Source: CATOSD01 sp965203135 (GTDB lineage Bacteria > Chloroflexota > Dehalococcoidia > Lucifugimonadales > CATOSD01). From it: a stretch of 64,000 nt of DNA. The position numbers and the translations under genes were made by a program. Under the pieces are notes generated by a model. It saw only the letters and a program-made list of their open reading frames with translations. It had not been told where the DNA came from and ran no database searches. Of this stretch, positions 36,664 through 45,468 are shown piece by piece; position 1 is the first letter of the stretch, and the number at the start of each line of letters is the position of its first letter. The DNA is taken from positions 186,001 through 250,000 of the forward strand of contig CBDBBO010000003.1 in the NCBI GenBank assembly GCA_965203135.1, given 5' to 3'.

Positions 36664-38031
36664 TTAAGCTTCGGAATCGCTTTCGCTTTCGTCGTTGGGG
36701 TCTTCGGCGGATTCGGGAGCGTCCTCGTTCGGCTCCGCCGGGCCTTCGTCGTCACTTTCCGCCGGTTGTTCTCCTCTGGCAATGGCCCTTAGGCGCTCCA
36801 TGGCCTTTTCGGTGAGCATGGAATTGCGGACCGAGGCGATCTCCTCGTCGGTAGGCTCCCTGGTGAGCGAGTTTTCAGCCAGGAGCTCCCTGACCCTCGC
36901 CTCCGCCTCTTCTTCGGTCACGTCGAGGCCTTCCAGATCGGCAAACTCGGTCATGGCGTAGCTGCGCACGAGCCTCTCCCGCACGTCCGCCTGCGCCTGC
37001 TCCAGGACCGCCTCTTCGGTGTTGCCCGTCGAGCGCAGGTAGTCGTCCGCGCGGATGCCGAGCCTGTCCAGGAACTGTTGCTGTTCGTACCAGGCGTGTT
37101 CCGCGCCATGCTCCACCAGCAGGGGTGGCAGCTCGACTGTGGCGTTCTCCATCAGCGCCTCGAGGGCCTTTTCCGTGAACTCGCCGATGGCCCTGTTCTC
37201 GGCGCCCTGCCGTTCTTCCTCGCGGATCCGTTCGGTCAATTGCTCCAGGGTCTCTTCAGCCTCCCCCAGGCTCAAGACAAAGTCGTCGTCCAGTTCGGGG
37301 AGCTCGCGTTCCTTGTAGTCCTTAACGGTGACTCGCACGTTCACCGTCTTTCCGGCGACGTCGGTCAGGTAGAAGTCGTCGGGGAGGTCCAGGTCGAATT
37401 CGCGCTCGTCGCCGGCCTGTGCCCCCTCGAGATGCCCACCCAAGTCGGGAAGGGGCGTCATTCCCTCCTCGCTTGCCAACAGGACGTAGTCAGACTGTTC
37501 CCACACGGTCTCGCCATCTGAAGTCACTAGCATGTCGGCGGTCACCAGGTCCCCGATTTCGAGGGGGCGCTCTACCGGGCTCCATGTCGCCAGCCGCTCG
37601 CGCAGATCCTCGAGATGCTCCTGCACGGCCTCGTCCTCGTCGAACTCGAGAGGCTCTTCTTCGACCCGGATGTCGCGATACGCGCCGAGGTCGACGTCGG
37701 GTTTCAGGGGAATGGTGGCCTTGAACGAGAGCGGTTCGAAATCGACCATCTCGATGTGGGGCATACCGACGGAGTCCAACTCCTGGTCGTCAATGGCGCG
37801 GTTGGTGGTCTCGGTGACCAGGACGTCCAGCACTTCGTTCAGCAGGCTCTCCCTGCCGATCATGCGCTCGATGATGCTGCGAGGGGCCTTTCCCTTTCGG
37901 AATCCGGGGACGTTTACGCGCTGGACGATGCGTCTGTAGCCCCGGTCGAGATATGGGTCGAGGTCGTCGTCTTCCAACTCGATATTGAGAACTGTCTGAC
38001 GGTCAACAACTTCCTCGCGCTCGACTTTCAA
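36664..38031 (-). CDS. tig: Trigger factor, ribosome-bound chaperone
   Basis: 455 residues. The ribosome-binding signature is NVPGFRKGKAPRSIIE (about 40-55), which docks at the exit tunnel. A peptidyl-prolyl isomerase domain (about 150-240, IGDLVTADMLVTSDG, DLPDDFYLTDVAGK) is followed by the helical C-terminal chaperone arms. The last 50 residues are almost entirely Glu, Asp, Ser and Pro, an acidic tail longer than usual. It is the first gene of tig-clpP-clpX; a promoter is visible just upstream and the gene is divergent from etfB. Confidence 0.95.
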   Translation of the reverse strand: MKVEREEVVDRQTVLNIELEDDDLDPYLDRGYRRIVQRVNVPGFRKGKAPRSIIERMIGRESLLNEVLDVLVTETTNRAIDDQELDSVGMPHIEMVDFEPLSFKATIPLKPDVDLGAYRDIRVEEEPLEFDEDEAVQEHLEDLRERLATWSPVERPLEIGDLVTADMLVTSDGETVWEQSDYVLLASEEGMTPLPDLGGHLEGAQAGDEREFDLDLPDDFYLTDVAGKTVNVRVTVKDYKERELPELDDDFVLSLGEAEETLEQLTERIREEERQGAENRAIGEFTEKALEALMENATVELPPLLVEHGAEHAWYEQQQFLDRLGIRADDYLRSTGNTEEAVLEQAQADVRERLVRSYAMTEFADLEGLDVTEEEAEARVRELLAENSLTREPTDEEIASVRNSMLTEKAMERLRAIARGEQPAESDDEGPAEPNEDAPESAEDPNDESESDSEA

Positions 38032-38062
38032 AGCTGGCTCCTAGTGGGGGATGTCGCGAGTG

Positions 38063-38090
38063 ATTATATCACGGCTATGTTGCAAGCAAA
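38063..38090 (-). promoter_or_regulatory. Predicted promoter of tig-clpP-clpX
   Basis: On the minus strand TATAAT (plus 38063-38068) with TTTGCT (38085-38090) 16 bp upstream; the -35 match is modest. Leader about 25 nt to ATG 38031. Confidence 0.55.
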
Positions 38091-38130
38091 AGATACAAGG
38101 TTGCGGCGGCCTCTGGAAGGCGTGCTCAAG

Positions 38131-38160
38131 TTGACATGCCAAAGCGCGCGGTGCTATATT
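38131..38160 (+). promoter_or_regulatory. Promoter of etfB-etfA
   Basis: TTGACA (38131-38136), 18-bp spacer, TATATT (38155-38160). Predicted start near 38167, about 65 nt before etfB. Confidence 0.7.
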
Positions 38161-38231
38161 TTCGGACGGTCTTTATGGCACGCGCGCGGCGGCACAGAGC
38201 GTCGCGCGCTTCGAATCGTCAGGGGGAAGTG

Positions 38232-39029
38232 ATGGCGGTAAACATCCTGGTCTGCGTCAAGCAGGTGGTAGATCCTGAGACGCCGGCGTCCGCTTTTCGC
38301 ATAGACTCGAACACGAAGAAAGTAGTGCCCGCCGCGGGGATTCCGCCCGTGGTCAACGGATTCTGCGAGAACGCGGTCGAGGCGGCGCTTCGTATCAAGG
38401 ACGCCGAGGGCGGGAGCGTAACCGTGCTCTCCATGGGCAGTGGATTCGTGATGGACGTGATGAAGAAACCGCTGTCCATGGGCGCGGACGAGATGATCCT
38501 GATCGACGACGAGGCAGCGCTCGAGCTCGACGCTTTCGGCACCGCCTACGCGCTCTCGGAGGCGATCAAGGGCGCGGGCGAGTTCGACCTTATCCTCTGC
38601 GGTCGCCAGGCGTCCGACTGGGACAACGCCCACGTTCCTCTCGGCGTCGCTGAGATGCTCGGCCTGCCTTGCATCACGCTGGCCCAGAAGGTGGAGATCG
38701 CCGAGAACGGCCTGCTGGTGCACCGTGCGCTGTCCGACGGCTACGAGGTGTTCGAGTCGCCGCTGCCCGCGGTCGTGACTGTGAGCAACGAGTTGGGCGA
38801 GCCGCGCTATCCCACGCTGAGGGGCATTATGGCGGCGAGCCGGAAGCGGCCGGTCACGAAGACCATCGGAGACCTCGGCCTCGACGAGTCCCGACTGAGC
38901 GCCAGACTGGAGACGCTCGACCTGTACATTCCTGTGAGCGAGTCTGAGGTCGAAATCATCGAGGGCGAGGACGAGGCGGAGGCAGGGCGCAATCTCGCGC
39001 TGCGTCTGCGCGAAGAGAAGATCATATAG
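38232..39029 (+). CDS. etfB: Electron transfer flavoprotein, beta subunit
   Basis: 265 residues. With the alpha subunit it takes electrons from acyl-CoA dehydrogenases and passes them to the quinone pool by ETF:quinone oxidoreductase. NILVCVKQVVDPETP at the N-terminus, LILCGRQASDWDNAHVPLGVAEMLGLP in the AMP-binding part (split: LILCGRQASDWDNAH, VPLGVAEMLGLP) and SNELGEPRYPTLRGIMAASRK (SNELGEPRYPTLRG, IMAASRK) are family hallmarks. ATG 38232 follows AGGGGGAAG; a GTG three bases earlier is possible and longer extensions lack support. The acyl-CoA dehydrogenases at 60257 and 61477 are likely electron donors. Confidence 0.95.
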   Translation: MAVNILVCVKQVVDPETPASAFRIDSNTKKVVPAAGIPPVVNGFCENAVEAALRIKDAEGGSVTVLSMGSGFVMDVMKKPLSMGADEMILIDDEAALELDAFGTAYALSEAIKGAGEFDLILCGRQASDWDNAHVPLGVAEMLGLPCITLAQKVEIAENGLLVHRALSDGYEVFESPLPAVVTVSNELGEPRYPTLRGIMAASRKRPVTKTIGDLGLDESRLSARLETLDLYIPVSESEVEIIEGEDEAEAGRNLALRLREEKII

Positions 39030-39080
39030 CGGCTGGCGGCGACTGCGCGGCCAAACGCCGATAACGGACGGAGCGTGACA

Positions 39081-40073
39081 ATGGCAGGAGTTCTGGTACT
39101 GGCCGAGGTGGAGGACGGCAGGGTCCAATCGTCGTCGCTCGAGTTGCTGGCGGCGGCGCGCAAGCTGGCGGACGCGCTCGGCGAAGAGGTCGGGGCGGCC
39201 GTGCCCGGTGGAGACGCCGGCGGGCTGGCCGACACCGCGATCGCTCACGGAGCCGACAAGGTCTTCGTGGTAGAGGACCCGCTGTTGGAGGGCACACAGA
39301 TCGATGCACACCTGGCGGCGTACCAGCACGTGGCGGACGAAGCGTCGCCCAGCGTGGTGCTGGTCGCGCGCACGCCAAACGGGCGCGACATCGGCCCTCG
39401 ACTGGCGTTCAGGCTGGGAGTCGGCGTGGCGCAGGACTGCGTTAACCTGGACGTGGATGCGGACACGGGGCGCGTGGTCGCAACCCGCCCGGTGTACGGC
39501 GGCAACGCCCTGGCCAAGGTCACTTTCCCCGGCGACGGGCCGCAGGTGGTCGTTGTGCGGGGCAAGGTGTTCGAGCCGCTGGCGGCGGACTCGTCACGCA
39601 GCGGCGAGGTGGTGAACTTGCAGCCCGGTCTCGACGGTTCGGTAGTAAAGGCCAGGCTGGTGGATACGGTGCAGAGCGAGTCCGAGGGTGTGCGCCTGGA
39701 GGACGCGACTGTGGTTGTGAGCGGCGGACGTGGCCTGGGCGGCCCCGAGCCTTTCGAGCAGATCGAGGAGCTCGCCAAGCTGTTTGGCGGCGCGATGGGC
39801 GCTTCGCGCGCCGCCTGCGACGCCGGGTGGCTCGATCACAGCTACCAGGTGGGCCTCACCGGCAAGACAATCACGCCGGACCTGTACATCACCGTCGCGA
39901 TTTCCGGCGCGAGCCAGCACCTCGCGGGCTGCTCAGGCTCCAAGTTCATCGTCGCCATCAACAGGGACCCGGAGGCCAACATCTTCAAGGAAGCCAGCTT
40001 TGGAGTAGTCGGCGACTGGAAGAACGTGCTTCCCGCCTTCACGGAAACAGTGCGAGAGCTACTGGAGTCCTGA
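39081..40073 (+). CDS. etfA: Electron transfer flavoprotein, alpha subunit
   Basis: 330 residues. The C-terminal FAD-binding signature is clear: GLTGKTITPDLYITVAISG, ASQHLAGCSGSKFIVAIN and DPEANIFKEASFGVVGDWK. The middle has VVVSGGRGLGGPEPF, binding the FAD pyrophosphate. ATG 39081 is chosen (GGAG seven bases upstream); GTG 39075 would add two residues. It follows etfB by 51 bp under the same promoter. A strong hairpin downstream probably ends the transcript. Confidence 0.96.
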   Translation: MAGVLVLAEVEDGRVQSSSLELLAAARKLADALGEEVGAAVPGGDAGGLADTAIAHGADKVFVVEDPLLEGTQIDAHLAAYQHVADEASPSVVLVARTPNGRDIGPRLAFRLGVGVAQDCVNLDVDADTGRVVATRPVYGGNALAKVTFPGDGPQVVVVRGKVFEPLAADSSRSGEVVNLQPGLDGSVVKARLVDTVQSESEGVRLEDATVVVSGGRGLGGPEPFEQIEELAKLFGGAMGASRAACDAGWLDHSYQVGLTGKTITPDLYITVAISGASQHLAGCSGSKFIVAINRDPEANIFKEASFGVVGDWKNVLPAFTETVRELLES

Positions 40074-40102
40074 CGCCGGGGAGCAAACGCCTGAAAATTG
40101 TA

Positions 40103-40126
40103 AGGGGCGGTCCGTGAACCGCCCCT
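40103..40126 (+). terminator. Probable bidirectional terminator between etfA and the EF-G-like gene
   Basis: AGGGGCGGT (40103-40111) and ACCGCCCCT (40118-40126) form a 9-bp GC-rich stem with loop CCGTGA. It is followed by CTTTGCG on the plus strand and, on the minus strand, by TACAATTTTC. Lies between two convergent genes. Confidence 0.65.
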
Positions 40127-40166
40127 CTTTGCGTCCATGTTCCGGCCGCGGCCGAAGCGCTATGGG

Positions 40167-42218
40167 CTATACCCCCGCCGCTTCCCTCTCCTGCAGCTGC
40201 TCGACGAGCCTGCCGACGAGGTGCTGCGGTACTTCCTCGTAGTGGTCGAACTCCATTGTGAACGACCCGACGCCCTGAGTCTGAGAACGCAGGTCCGTGG
40301 CGTACCTCAGCATCTCCGCCTGCGGAACCTCTACCTCGATGAGTGTCTCGCCGTCGCCGTTCGGCGTCATTCCCAGGATGCGCCCGCGCTTGCTGTTCAG
40401 GTCGCCGATGATGTCGCCCGCGTACATGTCTGGCACCGTGACATCCGCCTTCATCACAGGCTCCAGCAGCACCGGCCTCGCCTCGCGCACGCCCTTGGAG
40501 AAGGCATAGGCCCCGGCGATCTCGAAAGACATGCCCGACGAGTCCACCGAGTGGTAGCTGCCGTCCACCAGCGTGACCTTGAGATCGACGACCGGGAAGC
40601 CGGCGACCACACCACCGGTGAGAGACTTCTGCACGCCCTTTTCCACGGAGGGGATGTACTCGCGGGGCACCACGCCGCCGACGATCTTGGAGTCGAAAGC
40701 GAAGCCTTCGCCCCTGGTAAGCGGTTGCAACTCCAGCCAGACGTGGCCGAACTGGCCGTGGCCGCCGCTCTGCTTCTTGTGGCGGTACTCCACGCGCGTG
40801 GGCGACGATATTGTCTCCTTGTAGGCAACTTTGGGCACTTCCAGAAGAATCTCAACGCCGAACTTTCGCTTCATCTTGTCCACCGCGACGTCGACGTGGG
40901 TGTCGCCCAGGCCGCCCAGCAACACCTCCAGCGTGTCCGGCTCCCTCGATATCACCAGGCTGGGGTCCTCCTCGACGATCCGGCTCAGAGAGCTGGTCAT
41001 CTTGTCCACGTCGGCCTTGGACTTGGGGAACACGGCCATGTGGAAGACCGGGAGGGGGAACTGGAGGCCTGACAGCGTGAGTGGCTGCTCCCGCGTCGTG
41101 AGCGTGTGTCCGGTAAGCACGGTCGACAGCTTGGAGACGGCTCCGATGTCGCCCGCGGCCAGCTCGCCGGTAGCGGTCTGTGTCTTTCCGGTGAGCACGA
41201 AGACCTGGCCGACGCGCTCGCCCTCGCCCAGGTTGGCGTTCCATATCTGGCTGTCGCTTGCAAACGTGCCGCTGTAAACACGGAAGTAGGACAGCTTGCC
41301 GACGAAGGGGTCGGCTGCCGTCTTGAACACCAGGGCCGCCAGCGGGCCGGAGCCGTCGCAGTCCAGTTCGACCATATCTCCCGAGCCGGGGATCTCCGCC
41401 TCGGCGGCGCCAACGTCGGCGGGAGAGGGCATAAGGTCAATCAGAGCGTCCATGAGCTCCGTGGTGCCAAGCTCGGCCACGGAATTGCCGGCGAGCACCG
41501 GCACGATGTCGCCCGAGATGACGCCCGCCTTGAGTCCCGACCGCATCTCCTCCGGCGTCAGCGGCTCGCCCTCCAGGTACTTCATCGTCAGGTCGTCGTC
41601 CGTCTCCGCCACCGCCTCCGTTAGCAGCTCGCGCGCCCCCTCGACCGCGTCCTCCAGTCCCCCGGGCACATCTGCCTCCGGGTCCAGAAGATTGATGCTG
41701 CCGGAGAAGGAGTTTTCCGAGCCGATCGGAATCTGGACCGCTACGCACCTCCTGCCAAACGTCTGGGTGAGCGACTCCATGACGCGGTCAAAATCGGCGT
41801 TGTCCCGGTCGAGCTTGCTCACAAACACCAGCCGCGGCAGGTTGGCGTCGTCGGCATACTGCCACATCTGCTTCGTGCCCACTTCGATACCGGCCTGGCC
41901 CGCGACGACGATCACCGCGCCGTCGGCCACCCTGAGCCCCGAGACTACCTCGCCGCGATAGTCGGCATAGCCCGGCGTGTCGATGATGTTGATCTTGCCG
42001 CCCTTCCACGGGCAGGCGGCGATGGCTGTCTGTATGCTTGTGCCTCGCCGGGCCTCCTCCGGCTCGAAATCGGAAGTCGTCGTGCCGTCTTCGATGGTGC
42101 CCAGCCGGTTGTTGACGCCCGCCGTGTGCAGCATGGCCTCGCACAGCATAGTCTTGCCGGCCCCGCTGTGAGATAGCAGCACGATGTTGCGGATGCTGTC
42201 GGTTCCGAAGTCCGGCAT
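40167..42218 (-). CDS. EF-G-like translational GTPase (EF-G paralogue)
   Basis: 683 residues with EF-G domain order. P-loop SHSGAGKT (Lys22), switch I RRGTSI, G3 DTPGYAD (Asp80) and G4 SKLDRD (134-139) where canonical EF-G has NKMDR; domains II-V follow through the C-terminus (PILEPVMKADVTVPDMY-like LLEPVMKADVTVPDMYAGD, IEVEVPQAEMLRYATDLRS). The changed G4 motif and LSHSGAGKT instead of AHIDAGKT place it with the EF-G-like 'FusA2' group found beside a normal EF-G in many bacteria. No ribosomal-protein or tuf genes are adjacent, as would be expected for the housekeeping fusA. Role unproven: possibly translocation or recycling under special conditions. Confidence 0.85.
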   Translation of the reverse strand: MPDFGTDSIRNIVLLSHSGAGKTMLCEAMLHTAGVNNRLGTIEDGTTTSDFEPEEARRGTSIQTAIAACPWKGGKINIIDTPGYADYRGEVVSGLRVADGAVIVVAGQAGIEVGTKQMWQYADDANLPRLVFVSKLDRDNADFDRVMESLTQTFGRRCVAVQIPIGSENSFSGSINLLDPEADVPGGLEDAVEGARELLTEAVAETDDDLTMKYLEGEPLTPEEMRSGLKAGVISGDIVPVLAGNSVAELGTTELMDALIDLMPSPADVGAAEAEIPGSGDMVELDCDGSGPLAALVFKTAADPFVGKLSYFRVYSGTFASDSQIWNANLGEGERVGQVFVLTGKTQTATGELAAGDIGAVSKLSTVLTGHTLTTREQPLTLSGLQFPLPVFHMAVFPKSKADVDKMTSSLSRIVEEDPSLVISREPDTLEVLLGGLGDTHVDVAVDKMKRKFGVEILLEVPKVAYKETISSPTRVEYRHKKQSGGHGQFGHVWLELQPLTRGEGFAFDSKIVGGVVPREYIPSVEKGVQKSLTGGVVAGFPVVDLKVTLVDGSYHSVDSSGMSFEIAGAYAFSKGVREARPVLLEPVMKADVTVPDMYAGDIIGDLNSKRGRILGMTPNGDGETLIEVEVPQAEMLRYATDLRSQTQGVGSFTMEFDHYEEVPQHLVGRLVEQLQEREAAGV

Positions 42219-42251
42219 GGCGTGGTCTCCTTGTAGTGTGGTAGTGGCCCT

Positions 42252-42280
42252 ATTGTAGGCAAACCCGCCTAAGCGCGCAA
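42252..42280 (-). promoter_or_regulatory. Predicted promoter of the EF-G-like gene
   Basis: Minus strand TTGCGC (42275-42280), 17-bp spacer, TACAAT (42252-42257). Leader about 30 nt; AAGGAG precedes ATG 42218. Confidence 0.6.
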
Positions 42281-42305
42281 CGTGTGAGCGGAGTGTGTCT
42301 CAAAG

Positions 42306-42333
42306 TTGCAATGGCTAGACGCTTGCCTATAGA
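42306..42333 (+). promoter_or_regulatory. Predicted promoter of the 42381 gene
   Basis: TTGCAA (42306-42311), 16-bp spacer, TATAGA (42328-42333), divergent from the EF-G-like promoter. Confidence 0.45.
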
Positions 42334-42380
42334 GTAGTACCTGTAGGACAGCACGAAAAGCGTCGAGGAGAACATACCTT

Positions 42381-42659
42381 ATGAGGGTGTACTGGCGTTA
42401 TACGAAGAGAGGGCAGCGCCTGATTCTCGGTTCGGACGATGGCGGCATCGAAGAGGAGATCGGAGGCGTCAGGGAGACCAAGCGGGGATTCGACGCCTTT
42501 GCGAAGACCTTCGGATACGACCCGGGCCGCGCCCAGAAGGGAATGGCGTCCATGGACGAGGCCAAGGGATTCGTCGAGTCGTTCAGGCCATGGGAGATGT
42601 ACGAGGAGGGACAGGGCGGCCTGTCGGTTGACTCGGAGGTTATGCCCCTTCCCGAGTAG
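42381..42659 (+). CDS. Small conserved-looking protein of unknown function
   Basis: 92 residues, hydrophilic and acidic (MRVYWRYTKRGQRLILGS, IEEEIGGVRETKRGFDAFAK, FVESFRPWEMYEEG). The alternating Tyr/Trp/Arg N-terminal strand followed by two helices suggests a small alpha/beta fold. No signal or membrane segment and no cysteines. AGGAGAAC lies upstream of ATG 42381. It ends about 45 bp before the F420 reductase, and may be in the same mRNA. I do not recognise it and infer no function. Confidence 0.65.
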   Translation: MRVYWRYTKRGQRLILGSDDGGIEEEIGGVRETKRGFDAFAKTFGYDPGRAQKGMASMDEAKGFVESFRPWEMYEEGQGGLSVDSEVMPLPE

Positions 42660-42703
42660 CGGTGAGCACAGCCGGATACGCGGCGCATATCGAGGTAGCA
42701 TAC

Positions 42704-43348
42704 ATGCTGGGAATCATAGGCGGCACCGGGCCGGAGGGCAGGGGGCTCGCGCTCAGGTTCGCTCTTGCGGGTGAGCAGGTGGTTATAGGCTCGCGGGACG
42801 AGGCTCGCGCCAACAGCGCGGCCGAGAGCGTGCTGGAACACGCCCCGGCCGAGTCCGTAAGCGGCGCTACCAATTCCGAAGCCGCCGCCAAGTCCGACGT
42901 TGTGCTAGTGTCGGTGCCCTACGCTGCACAGCGCGCCACCCTGACCGGACTGACCGGCGAGCTCGCCGGCAAGACCGTCGTCAGCCTCGTCGCGCCGCTG
43001 GAGTTCAACCGGGGCCGGGCGAGTGCCGTACGCGTCGAAGAGGGATCGGCGGCGCTGCAAGCCCAGGCCATTCTGCCGGACTCGACCGTGGCGGCCGCGT
43101 TTCAGAACGTGAGCGCGGAGGACCTGCTCATCCCGAACAAGTCCATCGACTCGGACGTCATCGTCTGCGCCGACGACTCCGACGCCCTCCGGCTGGTGAT
43201 GGAGTTGGCGGAGCGCATCGAGGGAGTGCGCGCCGTGAACGGGGGCGGGCTGGCAAACGCGCGGTACGTCGAGGACCTCACTGCCCTGCTGCTCAACATC
43301 AACCGCATCTACCGGGCGCACTCATCCATCAGGATCACGGGAATCTAG
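42704..43348 (+). CDS. npdG: NADPH:coenzyme F420 oxidoreductase
   Basis: 214 residues. Transfers hydride between NADPH and the deazaflavin F420. N-terminal MLGIIGGTGPEGRGLALRFA is the dinucleotide-binding loop, VVIGSRDEARA the NADP 2'-phosphate contact, and FQNVSAEDLL and RYVEDLTALLLNINRIYRAH are typical of this family. ATG 42704 has GAGGT eight bases upstream and starts exactly at the conserved region; GTG 42662 would add 14 unmatched residues. Its presence implies that this organism makes or uses F420. No F420 synthesis gene is in the window. Confidence 0.9.
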   Translation: MLGIIGGTGPEGRGLALRFALAGEQVVIGSRDEARANSAAESVLEHAPAESVSGATNSEAAAKSDVVLVSVPYAAQRATLTGLTGELAGKTVVSLVAPLEFNRGRASAVRVEEGSAALQAQAILPDSTVAAAFQNVSAEDLLIPNKSIDSDVIVCADDSDALRLVMELAERIEGVRAVNGGGLANARYVEDLTALLLNINRIYRAHSSIRITGI

Positions 43349-43363
43349 GCAAAGCAGGCCGCG

Positions 43364-44593
43364 ATGCCAATACTCGCAACCATCCTCGCCGCGCTGATCG
43401 CCCTGGCGTCTCCCGGGGCCGATCAGCCCTCGCCGTCTCCGAACGAGGGCTCTACGCCCATCCGGGTCATTCAAAGCACGCACTCGATTGCCTTCCCGGA
43501 CGAGATAAGGCTAAGGCTCGTCGCCGAGTCCGATGCGCCCATTACACACGTGAGGCTCGTGTACCGGCTCGGCAGCCAGGAAACCAGGATCTACGGCTAC
43601 CCCGAGTTCACGCCGTCCAGCCGCATCGACACGGACTTTCGAATCAAGACCGGCGGAGCCAGCTTCCTTCCCAGCGGCGTCGACGTCACTTACTTCTACC
43701 ACATCGGCGACGCGAACGGGAACGAGTTCGACAGCGAACGCTACAGCCTGGAGTACCTGAATCCGCGGTACGACTGGCAGCGCTACAGCCTGCCCGGGTT
43801 CGAGGTGCTGTGGCACGACCGCCCGGCGAACGAGGTGCGCGCCGTCGCCGACGACGTAAACGAGCGACTGGACGAGGTGCGCGCGCTACTCAGGCTGGAC
43901 GAAACGAAGACGATGAAGGCGGTCATACTGAACGGGCGGCGAGAGGCTAGCACGAGCCTTCCCAAGGTGAGCGACGCCGCGACGGCGGGCCACCTTTACG
44001 GCGGCTTCGCCTACGGGGCGCTAGACGTGTTCGTGCTCGTGGGCCTGGGGCGCGAGGGGATGATTCACGAAATGACGCACCTGCTCATCGACGAGGCGAT
44101 GACCTCTCCGCGCGGCCGGCTGCCGGCGTGGCTCAACGAGGGCCTGGCGATGTACTACGAGGGATCGAGCAGTTGGCGGCAGCGCGCCGTGCAGGACGCC
44201 TACCACCGCGGCCGGCTGATGCCGCTGCGGTCGATGGGAGCCGTGCCCGGAGTGCCCGGCGACGTCCGCAACTTCTACTCCCAGTCCTGGAGCGTCGTCT
44301 ACTACATGATGGAGACTTACGGGCCGGACCGGATGACGGCGCTACTCGGAGCGATTGACTCCGGTATGGACGTCGAGGAGGCCGTCCCGGTGGCCTACGA
44401 CATCAGCCTCGATGAGCTGGAGTCTCGCTGGAAGCGTACCCTACGCGGGGGCGTAATCGAGAGATTGCCGGCGGACCCGGGAACCGTCGGCACGTCGTTC
44501 ATAATCGGCGGAGCGGTTGTGGTCACGCTCACCGCCGTTCTCTTCCGGTGGCTGAGAAGCACACCGGACCCCGAGGAGTCGGATCGCGAGTAG
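43364..44593 (+). CDS. Exported membrane-anchored metallopeptidase (peptidase MA-like)
   Basis: 409 residues. Short N-terminal signal (ILATILAALIALASPG), a beta-rich domain of about 110 residues, then a gluzincin-type catalytic domain: zinc ligands His235 and His239 in MIHEMTHLL with Glu236, and the third ligand Glu259 in WLNEGLAMYYEG. One C-terminal helix (SFIIGGAVVVTLTAVLFRWL) anchors it in the membrane, so the enzyme faces outwards. Substrate unknown. It begins 15 bp after npdG and is followed closely by an MBL hydrolase. Confidence 0.85.
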   Translation: MPILATILAALIALASPGADQPSPSPNEGSTPIRVIQSTHSIAFPDEIRLRLVAESDAPITHVRLVYRLGSQETRIYGYPEFTPSSRIDTDFRIKTGGASFLPSGVDVTYFYHIGDANGNEFDSERYSLEYLNPRYDWQRYSLPGFEVLWHDRPANEVRAVADDVNERLDEVRALLRLDETKTMKAVILNGRREASTSLPKVSDAATAGHLYGGFAYGALDVFVLVGLGREGMIHEMTHLLIDEAMTSPRGRLPAWLNEGLAMYYEGSSSWRQRAVQDAYHRGRLMPLRSMGAVPGVPGDVRNFYSQSWSVVYYMMETYGPDRMTALLGAIDSGMDVEEAVPVAYDISLDELESRWKRTLRGGVIERLPADPGTVGTSFIIGGAVVVTLTAVLFRWLRSTPDPEESDRE

Positions 44594-44648
44594 GGCTGGC
44601 AACGTGGCTGGCGGACAGTACCAGCCGGGAACAGGGGCGAGGTGGAAC

Positions 44649-45419
44649 ATGCACCTGCGCGTGCTGGGCGCACACAACCTGGAGAGCAGGGACACCCGAA
44701 TGGAGTCCCACCTGATCGACGGCCGGCTCGCGTTAGACGCGGGCGGTATGACGCGGTCGCTGACCTTTGACGAGCAACGGCGAATCAGGGCGGTGATTCT
44801 CTCCCACCGCCATTTCGATCACGTGAGGGACCTGCTTCCACTGGGGATGGCCCTGCGCGACGTGGAAGAGGCGGTCGGCGTTTACGCGATTCCGGACGCG
44901 CTAGACTTCGTGGGTCGAAAGCTGTTGGATGGGAGCCTGTACCCGAATTTCGTGAACCCGGCGACAGGGCACGATCCGTCGTATATTCTCAACCCGGTGG
45001 AGTTCTATACCGAGTTCAGCGTACTGGACTACACCGTGAAGGCGGTGCCGGTGCCCCACGCCGTGCCAGCGGCGGGCTACCTGATCTCGTCCGGCGACGT
45101 GAGCCTGTTCTACACCGGCGACGCGGGAGAGGGCGTGGAGGCGGCGTGGGAGCACGTGTGTCCCGACGTTCTGCTATCCGAGTGCACCTTCGGCAACGAC
45201 GGCGCGCGGTCGGCGACGAGGGCCGGCCATCTTACGCCGGCCACCCTCGAAAACGCGCTGGTGGCGTTTCGAGAGCGGTGGGCGCGCCTGCCGCGGGTAA
45301 TCATCTCCCACATTAGCCCGCCGTGGGAGCCGATGATTCGCAGCGAGATGGCCGGAGTAGAGGACCGGCTGGGTATTCGCATAGAGATTTCCTCGGAAGA
45401 CACGAGCTACGCGCTATGA
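44649..45419 (+). CDS. Metallo-beta-lactamase-fold hydrolase
   Basis: 256 residues. HRHFDHVRDL is the zinc motif HxHxDH in modified form (His-Arg-His-Phe-Asp-His), with further ligands in VPVPHAVPAAGYLI, FYTGDAGEG and ISHISPPWEPM. The shape matches ribonuclease Z / cyclic-nucleotide phosphodiesterase-like enzymes (LLSECTFGND), although a prokaryotic cAMP phosphodiesterase is the closest guess. ATG 44649 (GAGGTGG upstream) is preferred to GTG 44604, which adds 15 residues without similarity. Substrate open. It lies 55 bp after the metallopeptidase gene. Confidence 0.8.
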   Translation: MHLRVLGAHNLESRDTRMESHLIDGRLALDAGGMTRSLTFDEQRRIRAVILSHRHFDHVRDLLPLGMALRDVEEAVGVYAIPDALDFVGRKLLDGSLYPNFVNPATGHDPSYILNPVEFYTEFSVLDYTVKAVPVPHAVPAAGYLISSGDVSLFYTGDAGEGVEAAWEHVCPDVLLSECTFGNDGARSATRAGHLTPATLENALVAFRERWARLPRVIISHISPPWEPMIRSEMAGVEDRLGIRIEISSEDTSYAL

Positions 45420-45468
45420 TCGAGCACGGTAACCTGAATTCTCGGCACGGGCCGGGGAGCGTGCCAAA

